DNA of 64,000 nt, taken from assembly GCF_900129305.1 (NCBI RefSeq), contig NZ_FQVB01000009.1, forward strand, positions 62,001 through 126,000, given 5' to 3'. Below, in pieces: positions 9,097-18,657 of this stretch (the first letter of the stretch is position 1; each line of letters begins with the position of its first letter). Under the pieces are notes generated by a model. That model saw nothing but the letters and a program-made list of their open reading frames with translations. It searched no databases and was not told where the DNA came from. The DNA comes from Desulfacinum infernum DSM 9756. Its GTDB lineage: Bacteria; Desulfobacterota; Syntrophobacteria; Syntrophobacterales; DSM-9756. Both the position numbers and the translations under genes were made by a program.

Positions 9097-10053
9097 CTAT
9101 TGGCTCTTCTCTGTTTTTTCTGGCGGCGCGTCGGGAACCAGCACCCGGGTGCCGTCGGCTTCCGTTTCCACCCGGAATCCGAAGACCTGCACCAGGTCGG
9201 CAAAGCTCCTTCCGAAGACCAGTTCCATCTGGGAACGGGGTATGTTGAGTTTTTCCGCCACGAAGTTCCGGAAATGGTCCTCGTAGGCCAAAAGCTCCAG
9301 CACCTGGTCCACCGTTTGCCCCCGCGTTTCCTCCAGGGCCTTGAAGGCGGCGCTGAGCTTTTCGAAGGCGCATTGCCGATCGTGTTCTTCCAGAAGGTCC
9401 CACAGGATCTCCACTTCCGAAAAGATGTCCCTGCGGGTCAGGTAGGGCTGGGCGGTCAGCTCTTCCCCCGGCTTGGGATCCCAGCAGGCCTGAGCTCGGC
9501 ACTGCAGGGGCCGGTCCGCATAGATGGTGCATTCCTGGGTGTCCCCGTCCAGGAAGAGGCATTCGCGGCCGCCCGGCTTTTCCCGCAGCTTGATCCGTTC
9601 GTCCAGCAGGAAGAAGAGCTCGTCCTTGAAGGGCGAATGGACCGGCTCTCCGCGCCGAAGCGTGTAAAGGGCGTCCCAGGGGATCTTCCCCTCCCGCAGC
9701 AGGCTTAAATCTTCCACGTGCAGGGTGGGGCTTCCGCGGCGGCAGCACTCCCCGCACATGAGGCAGCTGGGCAGGATCTCCCGGGCGTGGGTTTCCGCCA
9801 GCTCCAACACCCGCTTCCAATCCCGCACCTTTTCCGCCCCGCACAGCCTGTGCCACTTCTGCAGGATCGTCTGAAACTCGGGATCCCGGTCCAGCTGCAG
9901 AAGCACCCGTTCCTTGGGAACGGGGTTGTCCGGGTCGTCCGTGAGTTCTTCGGCGTAGCGAAAGACGTTTTCCCGAAACTGCTCGATATTCCACAAGGCG
10001 GGCGAATGGCCTTCCCCGCCTCCCGGATGGCGCCTGGACTCTCGATCGCTCAT
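9097..10053 (-). CDS. YkgJ-type cysteine cluster protein
   Basis: 318 residues. The core SCLMCGECCRRGSP, a downstream ECLFLDGDTQECTIYADRPLQCRAQ and scattered cysteines match the YkgJ/Fli-B-like family of zinc- or iron-chelating proteins. These are widespread, probably metal-binding, with no settled biochemical role. The C-terminal 120 residues are acidic and helical and not part of the core. It is transcribed divergently from proS and faces the zinc/winged-helix gene, with no operon partner. Confidence 0.8.
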   Translation of the reverse strand: MSDRESRRHPGGGEGHSPALWNIEQFRENVFRYAEELTDDPDNPVPKERVLLQLDRDPEFQTILQKWHRLCGAEKVRDWKRVLELAETHAREILPSCLMCGECCRRGSPTLHVEDLSLLREGKIPWDALYTLRRGEPVHSPFKDELFFLLDERIKLREKPGGRECLFLDGDTQECTIYADRPLQCRAQACWDPKPGEELTAQPYLTRRDIFSEVEILWDLLEEHDRQCAFEKLSAAFKALEETRGQTVDQVLELLAYEDHFRNFVAEKLNIPRSQMELVFGRSFADLVQVFGFRVETEADGTRVLVPDAPPEKTEKSQ

Positions 10054-10252
10054 GGTGCTCTCGTCTCCTTCATGGGGATTCTTTCGGCCGGGCTGCGACC
10101 GAAGGGCTTCTTCATAGCAGGCCGGGCCGAAGGGGCCAAGGGCTTTTCGGAAAGGGAGATTTCCGGTTGTGGCGGAGCCGCGCCCGTGGTAAGGTCTAAC
10201 GCCTTAATAACTAACGAAAAGTCGATCGACAGCCAACGAGGAGGTCCGGTCC

Positions 10253-12010
10253 ATGCGCTACAGCAGGTATTTTGTGCACACGCTCTTCGAGGTTCCCAAG
10301 GAGGCGGAAACCCCGTCCCACATCCTGCTGCTTCGGGGGTCCTACATCTATCCGGCGGCGGCGGGCATCTATTCGCTCCTTCCTCTGGGGCACCGGGTGG
10401 CGGAAAAGGTGAAGAAGATCATCCGCGAAGAGATGGACGGCATCGACGGAATGGAAGTGACCATGCCGGTGCTGAACCCCGCGGAGCTGTGGAAGGCCAC
10501 CAAGCGCTACTACGACATCGGACCGGAGCTCTTCCGCATTCGCGATCGGCGAAACCGCGAATTCGTCCTGGCCATGACCCACGAGGAGATCGTCACCGAC
10601 ATCGCCAAGAAATTCCTGCGCTCCTACCGGGATCTTCCGGTGATGCTCTACCAGATCCAGACGAAGATCCGCGACGAAGCCCGCCCCCGCGCGGGACTCC
10701 TGCGGGTACGTGAATTCCAGATGAAGGACGCTTACAGCTTTCATCCCGACTTCGAGGACCTGGACCGCTACTACCCGCGCATCTACAACGCTTATCTTCG
10801 CGTCTTCGCCCGCTGCGGCCTCCAGGCCGTGCCCATCGAGGCGGACACGGGCATCATGGGAGGGACCGGATCCCACGAGTTCATGCTGGAATCGCCCCAC
10901 GGCGAAGACCAGTTCGTGGTGTGCGCGACGTGCGGCTACCGGGCCAACACGGAAAAGGCCGTGGGTGTGAAGCCCGTCGTGGACGATCTTCCCGCGGATC
11001 CGCCGGCCATGGAACGGGTGGCCACGCCGGGGGTTAAGACCATCGCCCAGCTCATGGACTTTTTCGACACCTCCGAAGACCATTTCCTCAAGACCGTGGC
11101 CTACGAAGCGGACGGCGAGCTGGTGCTGGCCGTGGTGCGGGGAGATTTCGACGTGTCGGTCACCAAGCTGGCCAACCACCTGAAGGCGGTCCACCTGGAC
11201 ATGGCCTCCGAAGAGGCCCTGGAAAAGGAAGGGCTGCACGGCGGGTTCCTCTCCCCCGTGGGCCTGGATGGCAAAAAGATCCGCGTGGTGGTGGACACAT
11301 CCGTGGGCGAGCGCACCCTCTACGTGGCGGGCGGAAACGACGTGGACGTGCACCTCAAAAACGTGGTGGCGGGCCGCGATTTCACCATTACGGACCGGGC
11401 CGACATCGCCGAGGTCCGCCACGGGGACGGGTGTGCCCAGTGCGGCACCGGAACCCTGGAGATCCGGCGGGGCATCGAGCTGGGCCACACGTTCAAGCTG
11501 GGCACCAAGTACACGGCCCCCGACACCATGGACGTGACCTTCCTGGACGCCGAGGGGGAAAACCGCCGGGTGGTCATGGGCTGCTACGGGATCGGTGTGG
11601 AGCGGCTCATGGCTTCCGTGGTGGAGCGCTGGCACGACGAGACGGGCATCATCTGGCCGGTGACCATCGCCCCGTTCCAGGTGGTGGTTTCCACGCTGGG
11701 CAAAAAGGCCGATGTGGACGCCACGGCCGAGGAGATCTACCGGGAGTTGGGCGAACGCTGGGAGGTGCTCTACGACGATCGGGACGAATCCCCGGGCGTG
11801 AAGCTCAAGGACGCCGATCTTCTGGGCATTCCCGTTCGGGTGGTGGTGAGCCAGCGGGGCCTCAAGCAGGGCACCTTCGAGGTGAAGGTGCGCCAAACCG
11901 GCGAGGTCCATTTCTTCCGCCGCGAAGAGCTTTCCGGGGCCCTGGAACGGATCCTCGGGGAACTTGCCCCGACCCTGGACGGCCTGCCCTTCATGGACGA
12001 GAACGTGTGA
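10253..12010 (+). CDS. proS: Prolyl-tRNA synthetase
   Basis: 585 residues, the length of the bacterial-type enzyme with the editing insertion between class II motifs 2 and 3. Motif 2 is in [19 protein letters not shown], motif 3 in [16 protein letters not shown]. The C-terminal anticodon-binding domain ([15 protein letters not shown]) is complete. It charges tRNA-Pro in the cytoplasm. AACGAGGAGG lies upstream of ATG 10253. An essential housekeeping gene apparently on its own. Confidence 0.98.
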   Translation: MRYSRYFVHTLFEVPKEAETPSHILLLRGSYIYPAAAGIYSLLPLGHRVAEKVKKIIREEMDGIDGMEVTMPVLNPAELWKATKRYYDIGPELFRIRDRRNREFVLAMTHEEIVTDIAKKFLRSYRDLPVMLYQIQTKIRDEARPRAGLLRVREFQMKDAYSFHPDFEDLDRYYPRIYNAYLRVFARCGLQAVPIEADTGIMGGTGSHEFMLESPHGEDQFVVCATCGYRANTEKAVGVKPVVDDLPADPPAMERVATPGVKTIAQLMDFFDTSEDHFLKTVAYEADGELVLAVVRGDFDVSVTKLANHLKAVHLDMASEEALEKEGLHGGFLSPVGLDGKKIRVVVDTSVGERTLYVAGGNDVDVHLKNVVAGRDFTITDRADIAEVRHGDGCAQCGTGTLEIRRGIELGHTFKLGTKYTAPDTMDVTFLDAEGENRRVVMGCYGIGVERLMASVVERWHDETGIIWPVTIAPFQVVVSTLGKKADVDATAEEIYRELGERWEVLYDDRDESPGVKLKDADLLGIPVRVVVSQRGLKQGTFEVKVRQTGEVHFFRREELSGALERILGELAPTLDGLPFMDENV

Positions 12011-12058
12011 GGGACCCGGCAACCAGGGAGAAGAACGCGTTGGAGAGTGCAGGCCCAA

Positions 12059-12210
12059 TGGGCGGGCGTAAAGCCCGCCCCTACAAGAGTCGATTGATCT
12101 ATCGGGTAGGGGCGGGGTTTATCTCCGCCCGATAACTGCGCGGTAATGGAGAAGCCCAGGTGGGAAATCGCTACGTTTACGTTGATGTAGGGGCGAATCA
12201 CGATTCGCCC
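12059..12210. repeat. Three REP-like palindromes
   Basis: Downstream of proS: an inverted GGGCGGGCGTAAAGCCCGCC copy (12059-12085), a GTAGGGGCGGGGTTTAT copy (about 12104-12130) and a GTAGGGGCGAATCACGATTCG copy (12186-12210). They fill the space up to the MBL-fold gene. Confidence 0.75.
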
Positions 12211-12271
12211 TCGCCATGAAAGGCCCATGAAAATGGAAAAAAGTCGCGAAAACCCATCGGGAGGTGACGGC

Positions 12272-12913
12272 GTGGCGGCATCGGACCCGGTCTTGCTGAC
12301 CATGGGGGAGATGAGGGTTTTGCGCTTCGTTCTGGGGCCTTACCAGGTGAACGCCTACGGCCTGGTCTGCCGCGAAACCGGTGAGACGCTTCTCATCGAC
12401 GCGCCCCGGGGGATCCTGGCCGCCCTGGAGGATGTTCTTCCCAAGGCGGTGGTGCTCACCCACGGACACGGGGACCACACGGAGGGGCTGGCGGAACTGG
12501 TACACGCGCTGGCCGTCCCGGTCTTCTGCCATGGGGAAGACGCCCCCCGCGTTCCCGTCTCCGGCCTGAAGCCGCTTGGGGACGGCGACTCCCTTTCCGT
12601 GGGATCCCTCACCGTGCGGGTTCTCCACACTCCGGGCCACACGCCGGGGAGCCTCTGCCTTCACAGTGGAAACGTCCTCTTTTCCGGCGACACCCTTTTT
12701 CCGCGAGGCCCCGGGCACACGGACAGCCCCGCCGCTTTTCGCCGGATCCTCCAATCCCTGGAAGAAAAGATCTTCGTCCTTCCCGTGAGCACCCTGGTCC
12801 TTCCCGGCCACGGCCCGCCCACCAACGTGGGCATGGAACGGGATGCCTCCCGGGCCTTTCTGGCGCGGGGCCTTCCGGAAGATCTCTGCGGAGACGTGGA
12901 CTGGGGCCGCTGA
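12272..12913 (+). CDS. Metallo-beta-lactamase-fold hydrolase (glyoxalase II-like)
   Basis: About 213 residues from GTG 12272, which follows a GGGAGGTGACG ribosome site; an in-frame ATG at 12227 has a poorer one. The metal motif LTHGHGDH is followed by HTPGHTPGS, SGDTLF and LPGHGPPT, the full set of histidines and aspartates of a binuclear metallo-hydrolase. Such proteins hydrolyse thioesters, lactones or phosphoesters. The small glyoxalase II-like group often acts on thiol conjugates, which is notable because the four-gene cluster converging on it looks like thiol biosynthesis. The substrate is unknown. Confidence 0.85.
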   Translation: MAASDPVLLTMGEMRVLRFVLGPYQVNAYGLVCRETGETLLIDAPRGILAALEDVLPKAVVLTHGHGDHTEGLAELVHALAVPVFCHGEDAPRVPVSGLKPLGDGDSLSVGSLTVRVLHTPGHTPGSLCLHSGNVLFSGDTLFPRGPGHTDSPAAFRRILQSLEEKIFVLPVSTLVLPGHGPPTNVGMERDASRAFLARGLPEDLCGDVDWGR

Positions 12914-12930
12914 AACGGGGCTTTGGCCCC

Positions 12931-13626
12931 CTATTCCGGAAGCACCACGCGGTGAAATCCTTCCGCATAGGTGTAGGGCGTGCCCTCCGCCAGCCTGCGG
13001 CACCGGTCTTCCACCCACCTTCGGATGTCCGCCACGGGATGCTGGTTCCACTGGCTGGCGTGGCACTGCAGGGCGGCGATCTTGGTTTCGAACAGATCGG
13101 AGATGTCCACCCGGTGGTTGATGTCTTCCGCCGCCCAGAACCACACCTCCCGCACCTTGTGGGGTTCCAGGCCTTCGGCCAGAAGGTCCGGGTAGGCCAG
13201 ATGGTCCCGGGCGTAGGGGAAGAGGGCGTCCATGACCACCTGGCCCACGATCCGATGGTCCCGGTGCCAGAGGTACCGGCGGTAGGGGTCGGAAGAGAGC
13301 ACCAGCCGGGGGCGGAAGGTGCGGATCCAGCGCACCAGTTCCTTTCGGAATTCCGGGGTGTCTTCCAGACCCTGGTCCGGATGGTGCAAGAAGATCACCG
13401 GCCCCACCCCCAGGGTGTCCGCAGCGGCCCGCTGCTCCTTTTGTCGCATCCGCGCCAGCTCGGCGGGATCCATGTTCCGATCGCTGGTTCCCTTTTCTCC
13501 GTCCGTGCAGATCACGTAAGCGACCGTCTTTCCTTCCCGGGTCATTCGGGCGATGGTTCCCGCCGCCCCGAAATCGGGATCGTCGGGATGAGCGGCAATC
13601 ACCAGCACGTCAACAGGTTCCATCAT
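12931..13626 (-). CDS. PIG-L/LmbE-type zinc deacetylase
   Basis: 231 residues. AHPDDPDFG (H13, D15, D16) and the HRDH pair near residue 119 give the zinc site of the LmbE family: MshB in mycothiol, BshB in bacillithiol, PIG-L in GPI synthesis. These enzymes remove the N-acetyl group from GlcNAc-containing conjugates. It is the last gene of a four-gene minus-strand operon and follows the glycosyltransferase after 18 bases, the order expected for a GlcNAc-conjugate pathway. The true substrate is inferred only by analogy. Confidence 0.88.
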   Translation of the reverse strand: MMEPVDVLVIAAHPDDPDFGAAGTIARMTREGKTVAYVICTDGEKGTSDRNMDPAELARMRQKEQRAAADTLGVGPVIFLHHPDQGLEDTPEFRKELVRWIRTFRPRLVLSSDPYRRYLWHRDHRIVGQVVMDALFPYARDHLAYPDLLAEGLEPHKVREVWFWAAEDINHRVDISDLFETKIAALQCHASQWNQHPVADIRRWVEDRCRRLAEGTPYTYAEGFHRVVLPE

Positions 13627-13644
13627 CGTCGGTTCCTCAGAGTC

Positions 13645-14997
13645 TCACTGCCATCCCACCTGGGGAAGATTTAAGCCATGTTCCGGTGCCTCGCCCGTCC
13701 ACGGGACCGAGGCTTCCTCCTTCATTTCATAAAAGCAGGCCTCCAGCCTTCGGGCGGCTTCCCGCCACCGGTAGGCCACGGCTGTCGCCCGGATGCGCTC
13801 CCGGTCCGGGACGACTCCCTGCCCCGCCAGTCCCCGGCGGATGCCCCGCGCCAGGGATTCCGGAGCGTTGTCCGGTGTGAGCAGGGCGGCTCCGCTGTCT
13901 TGGGGGATCTCCCGCAGCACGCCCACGGGCGGTCCCACCACGGGAGTGCCGCAGGCCATGGCCTCCAGGATAGCCAGCCCGAAGCTCTCATAGAAGGACG
14001 AGACCACGAAGAGATCCGCGGCGTTGTAGTAGAAGGGAAGATCTTCCTGTTCCACCCGTCCGAGAAAGGAGATGCGGCAACCCGGCGCCAGCTCCTCCGC
14101 CCGATGCGTCATCTCCTGCCAGGAGGAACCGTCTTCCTCGGGATCTCCCCCCACCACCAGGAGCCGGATGGGTCGGGGGGAATTCACAAGCCCCACCGCC
14201 CGGAAGAGTCGCTCCAGGCCCTTGATCGGGTCGAACCTCCCGACGAAGAGAAGGACGGCCTCCTCGGGCTTTAAGCTTAAGCGCCGGCGGCAGGCCGGCC
14301 GGTCCAGAGGCCGGAAAAGGCGTTCGTCCACGCCACAGGGGATGACCACCGTGCGGTCCTCCGAAACCCCATACTGTTCCCGCAGGGCCTCCCGCTCCCG
14401 ATTCGTGGCGGCGATCACGCGGGTGCTTTTGCGGGCCACGCGCCTTTCCGCGCACAGCCTGCAGGGAGAATCCACGCTTTTCCCCAACGCCCGTCGCTTC
14501 AGCTCACTCAGAGTGTGGAACATGGCGGCGTGGGGCGCCTGGAGCCGTTGGGAGGCCTGAAGGCCCGCCAGGGCGGAAACCCAGTAGTGGCTGAAGATCA
14601 CATCGTAGGGCCGCTCGCGCAGGCCGTGGCGGAAGACGGCTTCGGCGAAACGGTCGGCGATCTTGCGGACCCGGTCCGGGTCGTTTCCATGGGCGGGGGG
14701 CGCAGGGACTCGGATGCCGCGCACGGAGCCACCCGTTCGGGAACCCTGGGCGGTCGGAGCCTGGCGGACAACCTTCGAAGGGGCCTCTTCCGGGGCCGTG
14801 GTCCCGGCAAAAATATCCACATCGTGTCCCAGGCAGGCCAGGGCTCGAGAGATCTCCCGGATATAGACGCTCATCCCGCCCGTGTCCCGGCGCCCCAGGG
14901 GCCCCGTGGGGCTCGAATGGGCGCAGATCAGAGCGATGTGCAGCCTTCCGCCGCCGCTATCCTTCTCCGAATCCCTCATCTTTCCGTTCCCGCGCAT
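13645..14997 (-). CDS. GT4-family glycosyltransferase (MshA/BshA/sucrose-phosphate-synthase-like)
   Basis: About 450 residues. The acceptor-domain loop TGGMSVYIREI, the donor-domain LLFVGRFDPIKGLERL and the SFYESFGLAILEAMACGTPVV motif (the E-x7-E of GT4 enzymes) are all present. The family includes MshA and BshA, which start mycothiol and bacillithiol synthesis, but also many exopolysaccharide transferases. ATG 14997 has GGGAG immediately next to it; ATG 14979 is an alternative. Two bifunctional-looking neighbours (deacetylase downstream, GNAT upstream) are co-directional with gaps of 18 and 26 bases. Confidence 0.9.
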   Translation of the reverse strand: MRGNGKMRDSEKDSGGGRLHIALICAHSSPTGPLGRRDTGGMSVYIREISRALACLGHDVDIFAGTTAPEEAPSKVVRQAPTAQGSRTGGSVRGIRVPAPPAHGNDPDRVRKIADRFAEAVFRHGLRERPYDVIFSHYWVSALAGLQASQRLQAPHAAMFHTLSELKRRALGKSVDSPCRLCAERRVARKSTRVIAATNREREALREQYGVSEDRTVVIPCGVDERLFRPLDRPACRRRLSLKPEEAVLLFVGRFDPIKGLERLFRAVGLVNSPRPIRLLVVGGDPEEDGSSWQEMTHRAEELAPGCRISFLGRVEQEDLPFYYNAADLFVVSSFYESFGLAILEAMACGTPVVGPPVGVLREIPQDSGAALLTPDNAPESLARGIRRGLAGQGVVPDRERIRATAVAYRWREAARRLEACFYEMKEEASVPWTGEAPEHGLNLPQVGWQ

Positions 14998-15023
14998 CTC
15001 CCTGTCGTGACAGCCTCGAACGT

Positions 15024-15983
15024 TCAGCCGAGCAGGTGGATTCGAACCCGAACCAGTTGAATTTCCCGGCCTCCCAGTCGGAACTTGTAGATTTCGTCGC
15101 CCCGGAGGAAATCGTAGCGCCTGCGTCCCAGTTCCACGGCGTCTCGGATGGTGAAGACCTTGCTCACCAGCCCCGCGCTCACGGCGCCGTAGGCCGCATC
15201 GTAGCCGTTGTTATACAGGTAGATGGTGCGGCCGTCATCAAAACAAAGGGTGGCGGCCACGGGATCGCCGTTGAGCTCCAGCACCGAAAGGCGCACCATG
15301 CCCTCCCGGCTCAGGGCGCGGCACAGCTCTTCGAAGTAGGCGCGCATGGGCGGCGTGAGAAACCCGGCCTTGTCCTTTCGGTTGCTCTTGAAAAGCTGAA
15401 AGAAGACGGGAAGGGCCCGCTCCACGTCGCCCGGATGGGTGTGGACGCGAAAGGCGGTCGCTCCGGCCTCTTGGAAACGGCGGAGTTTTCGGCGCACTTC
15501 ATGGCGCTGCTTTCCGGAAAGACTTTGGAGATAGGCGTCCCAGGTGTCCGGAAGGTCCATCTCCACGGTGACGGCTATCGGCTCAACGGAAACCTCCAAA
15601 CCTTGCCGGCGCGCCGTTTCGGCCAGGTGGGTGTGTACGAAGGATTCCGGGCGAACCGGCCCCAGGTCCAGGATTCCAATGCCTTCCCGCCGTGCCGCTT
15701 CCAGCAATAGCGACGCGGTCTTCATCTCTTCCCCCGGAGCCACCACGGCGTCAAAATAGTCGAACACGTCCGGATCACCGGCAAAGCGCCCCTCGTTTCC
15801 CGCCTTCATGAGGGGCAGGACGCCGCAGAGGGATTTCCCCTCCCGGGCCGAAACCGTGAAGATCTCCGCATCCGTTCCCAGGGTTTTCTTCCAGGCGTCG
15901 ATCCAGGCCGGCGTCACGAACGGATTGGGCCAGCCAATGCCCAGGCTGTTTCGCTCTTTCCACAACCGCCGCAACTCGTCCAA
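15024..15983 (-). CDS. GNAT-type acyltransferase (BioF2-like / Acetyltransf_6)
   Basis: 319 residues from a TTG start at 15983 with AGGAGAG upstream. Two tandem GNAT-like folds are suggested by the length and by SGKQRHEVRRKLRR and DFLRGDEIYKFR, signatures of the Acetyltransf_6 group, which is distantly related to FemAB peptidyltransferases. These enzymes acylate amines in cell-envelope or small-molecule pathways. Position between the GT4 gene and the S51/CysRS-tail gene in one operon suggests it works on the same conjugate, in the place MshD holds in mycothiol synthesis. That link is inference. Confidence 0.8.
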   Translation of the reverse strand: MDELRRLWKERNSLGIGWPNPFVTPAWIDAWKKTLGTDAEIFTVSAREGKSLCGVLPLMKAGNEGRFAGDPDVFDYFDAVVAPGEEMKTASLLLEAARREGIGILDLGPVRPESFVHTHLAETARRQGLEVSVEPIAVTVEMDLPDTWDAYLQSLSGKQRHEVRRKLRRFQEAGATAFRVHTHPGDVERALPVFFQLFKSNRKDKAGFLTPPMRAYFEELCRALSREGMVRLSVLELNGDPVAATLCFDDGRTIYLYNNGYDAAYGAVSAGLVSKVFTIRDAVELGRRRYDFLRGDEIYKFRLGGREIQLVRVRIHLLG

Positions 15984-16151
15984 CAGTTCCGCTCTCCTTT
16001 TTCCTCTTACCGTTTGAGCCGATTCCCCCGGCCTTGTTCAAAAACGCTGGGGATGGCCGCTGTCCTCACTTATTTCCTGGGGAACGAAGCCCCGCTCCTC
16101 CAGGCCATGAGAGCCATTGGCGTTGATCGGTGTTCATTCGCGGTTTTCTTT

Positions 16152-17477
16152 TCACCGAAGCCGCCATCGGGGCCCGTGCGGGGTGTCTTCCACCACGATG
16201 CCGCCCGCGGCCAAGGCGCCCCGCAGAGCGTCGGCGGTCTTCCAATCCCGCCGATTTCTGAGTTCCTGCCGCAGTTCGAGCAGCCGTTCCATCACCGGAG
16301 CCAGGACGGCCGTCTTGTCCTCTTCCAACAGGGCGAGCTTCTGGGCCAAAGCCACCACCCATTCCCGGAAGATTTCACGGGCCTGGCTCACATCCCCCGG
16401 GGACAGGCCCCTTTCATGGGCCCGCCAGAGAAGCCCGTCCAGGGTCAGGAGGGCGGCGGCCGCACCGTGGGGGTTGCGGACGTCCAGGCTCTCCCGAAAG
16501 CTCGATTCCAACCGCCGAAGCCGGTCCCGGAAGGGTGCTTCCTCACGCAGTTCAGGGGGCCTTCCTTTCTCGTCGTCCCCTCGGAATTCTCCCTCCCGAG
16601 GAGCGGCACACGTGCCTTCGGCGTCCAATTCCGGTCCTTGTCGGAGAACTTCCAGCCTGAACGTGTCGCCCGATGAAAAGATGCGTTCCGTGGGCTGGGG
16701 CGACGGTCCGTAGGGCGGCCGCCGGAGCGTGAACTTCCCCACTCCGTGCACGGTCCCCCTGCCCGCTTCCAAGTCGAGCAGCACGGCCGTGTGTTCGTCG
16801 ATCCCCAGCACGGTCACGTCGTCCGGGAGCATGGCCTCCAGGGCCCGGAAACGTTCCCGGCCCATGTAGCAGAAGCGGGTGTCGTGAGTGCCTCCCTCCG
16901 CGTTGTTCCAGTGCGGAACCGCCACGGCCCGGATCCCCAGGGTTCCCAGGATATCCAGGCCCGGCGCCCAGTGAAGATCTTCGCCCACCTTGTAGATTTC
17001 GTAGACGGGAAGGGTGTGCACGCCCAGCGTGAGGGCGGCGGCGCTGGCGGCCGTGAGCACTCCTCCCTTGAGCAGGCAGTTCCTGAAGATCTCCGGAACC
17101 GGCGTGCCGTCCCACTGGCGCACGGCGTAGGTGGGACTTCCCGGCCCCACCAGGATGTAGTCCGCCGCCCGGAGCCGTTGGAGCGCCTGCGTTCCTTCCG
17201 GGGTTTCCAAGGCATCCCGGGATTTGATCGACACCACCTCAAGCGGGTATCCTACGTGCCGGGAAAAGTAGTCCCGGGCGCGCCGGGAGATTTCGTCCGC
17301 GTTGAGCTGGAACCCGGCGGGCGTGTCCAGGAAGACGGCCAGAGGGCGGGGACCGCAGCGGCGCAGAAGGGCCTTATGCACCTCCACCATGGAGGAGGTC
17401 AGTTCTCCCGAGCCCATGAGGGCCAGTATTCCTTCGGCTTTCGCAAGACCCGGCCGGGGCCGGACGGATGAGGCCAT
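16152..17477 (-). CDS. S51-peptidase (cyanophycinase-like) domain fused to a CysRS-type C-terminal tail
   Basis: 441 residues from ATG 17477 (GGGAAGAAAGG upstream; an in-frame GTG at 17513 lacks a site). Residues 10-270 look like the class I glutamine-amidotransferase/S51 fold: [37 protein letters not shown], and [12 protein letters not shown] with the likely nucleophile S145. Residues about 320-441 end in [30 protein letters not shown] written across two stretches, which is the terminal DALR/tail pattern of cysteinyl-tRNA synthetase. The catalytic HIGH and KMSKS parts are absent, so it is not a synthetase. First gene of the operon with GNAT, GT4 and LmbE. Confidence 0.75.
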   Translation of the reverse strand: MASSVRPRPGLAKAEGILALMGSGELTSSMVEVHKALLRRCGPRPLAVFLDTPAGFQLNADEISRRARDYFSRHVGYPLEVVSIKSRDALETPEGTQALQRLRAADYILVGPGSPTYAVRQWDGTPVPEIFRNCLLKGGVLTAASAAALTLGVHTLPVYEIYKVGEDLHWAPGLDILGTLGIRAVAVPHWNNAEGGTHDTRFCYMGRERFRALEAMLPDDVTVLGIDEHTAVLLDLEAGRGTVHGVGKFTLRRPPYGPSPQPTERIFSSGDTFRLEVLRQGPELDAEGTCAAPREGEFRGDDEKGRPPELREEAPFRDRLRRLESSFRESLDVRNPHGAAAALLTLDGLLWRAHERGLSPGDVSQAREIFREWVVALAQKLALLEEDKTAVLAPVMERLLELRQELRNRRDWKTADALRGALAAGGIVVEDTPHGPRWRLR

Positions 17478-17563
17478 GCCTTTCTTCCCTTTCCACCACG
17501 GAAAATGCGACACGAGGCAAGAACAATAGCAAATCTAAGGATTTTTCAAAAGGACGCCACCCC

Positions 17564-18208
17564 ATGCAGGATCTGGAAGCGGTGATTTTCGATTTCGGAA
17601 GAGTGATTTCGGCCCAGAAGCCCGAATCCCTTTTTCGAAGCTATGAAGAGGCTCTGGGAATTCCGCAGGGGACCCTCAACACCATCATGTTCGACCATCC
17701 CGCCTGGGAGGAGGCCCTGCTGGGGCGGATCACTCCGGGCGAATACTGGAGGCGGGTGGGGCCGGAACTGGGACTCGCCACGCCGGAAGCCGTGGAGGCC
17801 TTTCGTCGCCGGTACGATGCCGACGAGCGGCTCAACGAGGATGTGGCCGCCATCGTTCGTGCCCTCCACGGCCGCCTGCCCTTGGCGGTCCTTTCCAACG
17901 CGCCGCTTGGGCTGGAAAGATGGCTGGATCGGTGGGGCCTTCTTCCCCTTTTCGACGTGGTTTTCTGTTCCGCCAACGAAGGCGTTCGAAAACCCTTTGC
18001 GGAAGCCTACCAGCGGACGCTGGCACGGCTGGGAGTTCGCGCCCAAGGGACCCTCTTCGTGGACGACGCCTGGGAAAACGTGGAAGCCGCCCGCAATCTG
18101 GGCCTCCAAGTCCACCACTTCCAGAACGCCGGTCTCCTGGCCGAGGACCTTCGCTCCCGGGGGCTACTATCTTGGATCGACGCGGGAAAACCGCTTCGCC
18201 GAAATTGA
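17564..18208 (+). CDS. HAD-superfamily hydrolase (subfamily IA)
   Basis: 214 residues from ATG 17564 with AAGGA upstream. Motif I is IFDFGRVIS (nucleophile D9 region), motif II LAVLSNAP, motif III the K of RKPFAEAYQ, and motif IV TLFVDDAWENVEAA. The set is complete, so a phosphatase or dehalogenase-type hydrolase in the cytoplasm is expected. The R in place of the usual glycine after DFG is seen in a few subgroups. It is divergent from the S51/CysRS-tail operon with only about 86 bases between them, so both promoters must sit there. Confidence 0.88.
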   Translation: MQDLEAVIFDFGRVISAQKPESLFRSYEEALGIPQGTLNTIMFDHPAWEEALLGRITPGEYWRRVGPELGLATPEAVEAFRRRYDADERLNEDVAAIVRALHGRLPLAVLSNAPLGLERWLDRWGLLPLFDVVFCSANEGVRKPFAEAYQRTLARLGVRAQGTLFVDDAWENVEAARNLGLQVHHFQNAGLLAEDLRSRGLLSWIDAGKPLRRN

Positions 18209-18277
18209 CAAGGCCGCCCCATCGGGGTTAATCGAATTCCTATCCAGAGCTCCAAAGCACCTGCTTGAATCGGCGAT

Positions 18278-18307
18278 TGTAGGGGCGAATAATCATTCGC
18301 CCCTACA
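18278..18307. repeat. REP-like palindrome beside a RAYT remnant
   Basis: Arms TGTAGGGGCGAAT and ATTCGCCCCTACA around a short loop. It ends 10 bases before the remnant of a REP-associated tyrosine transposase. Confidence 0.8.
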
Positions 18308-18317
18308 GGGCAATGGC

Positions 18318-18548
18318 ATGGCGCGAGCCCGTGGAACGTCAAAGACCTTAGGATCCGTGGTGCGAGGCTTCAAGATCGGCGTTACCAAGTGGTTTCGACA
18401 AAATACAAACATTCGAACCGTCTGGCAGCGGAACTACTGAGAACACGTCATCCGAAGCGAAGAATCCCTTCAGGAAATCCGCGAATACATTCGAGACAAC
18501 CCGATCCGCTGGGCCTTGGATCCTGAAAATCCCAATGCACTGTCGTAG
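18318..18548 (+). pseudogene. Remnant of a REP-associated tyrosine transposase (Y1/IS200-like)
   Basis: Reading on from ATG 18318 gives GSVVRGFKIGVTKWFRQN, then RTVWQRNY, a TGA at 18438-18440, and in the same frame EHVIRSEESLQEIREYIRDN followed by PIRWALDP and a stop at 18546-18548. This is the C-terminal third of RAYT/Y1 transposases, in which VWQRNYYEHVIR is the usual sequence; the second tyrosine codon region has become a stop. The N-terminal half with the catalytic HUH motif is missing. It sits next to a REP-like palindrome, the structure such enzymes act on. Confidence 0.8.
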
Positions 18549-18657
18549 GTTGGCAAAGAGAAGGTTCAAAGCAGGGGTGAGGATGGTTTGCCTGGAGGTC
18601 ATTTCCACCGATCGAAGGGAGCATCCGGAAAGCAAAGCAGGATAGAAAGGAGGTGTT

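Noticed and set aside
18438-18440. TGA in the transposase remnant as a selenocysteine codon
   Set aside because: No hairpin after it, and the gene also lacks its N-terminal half; it is simply decayed.
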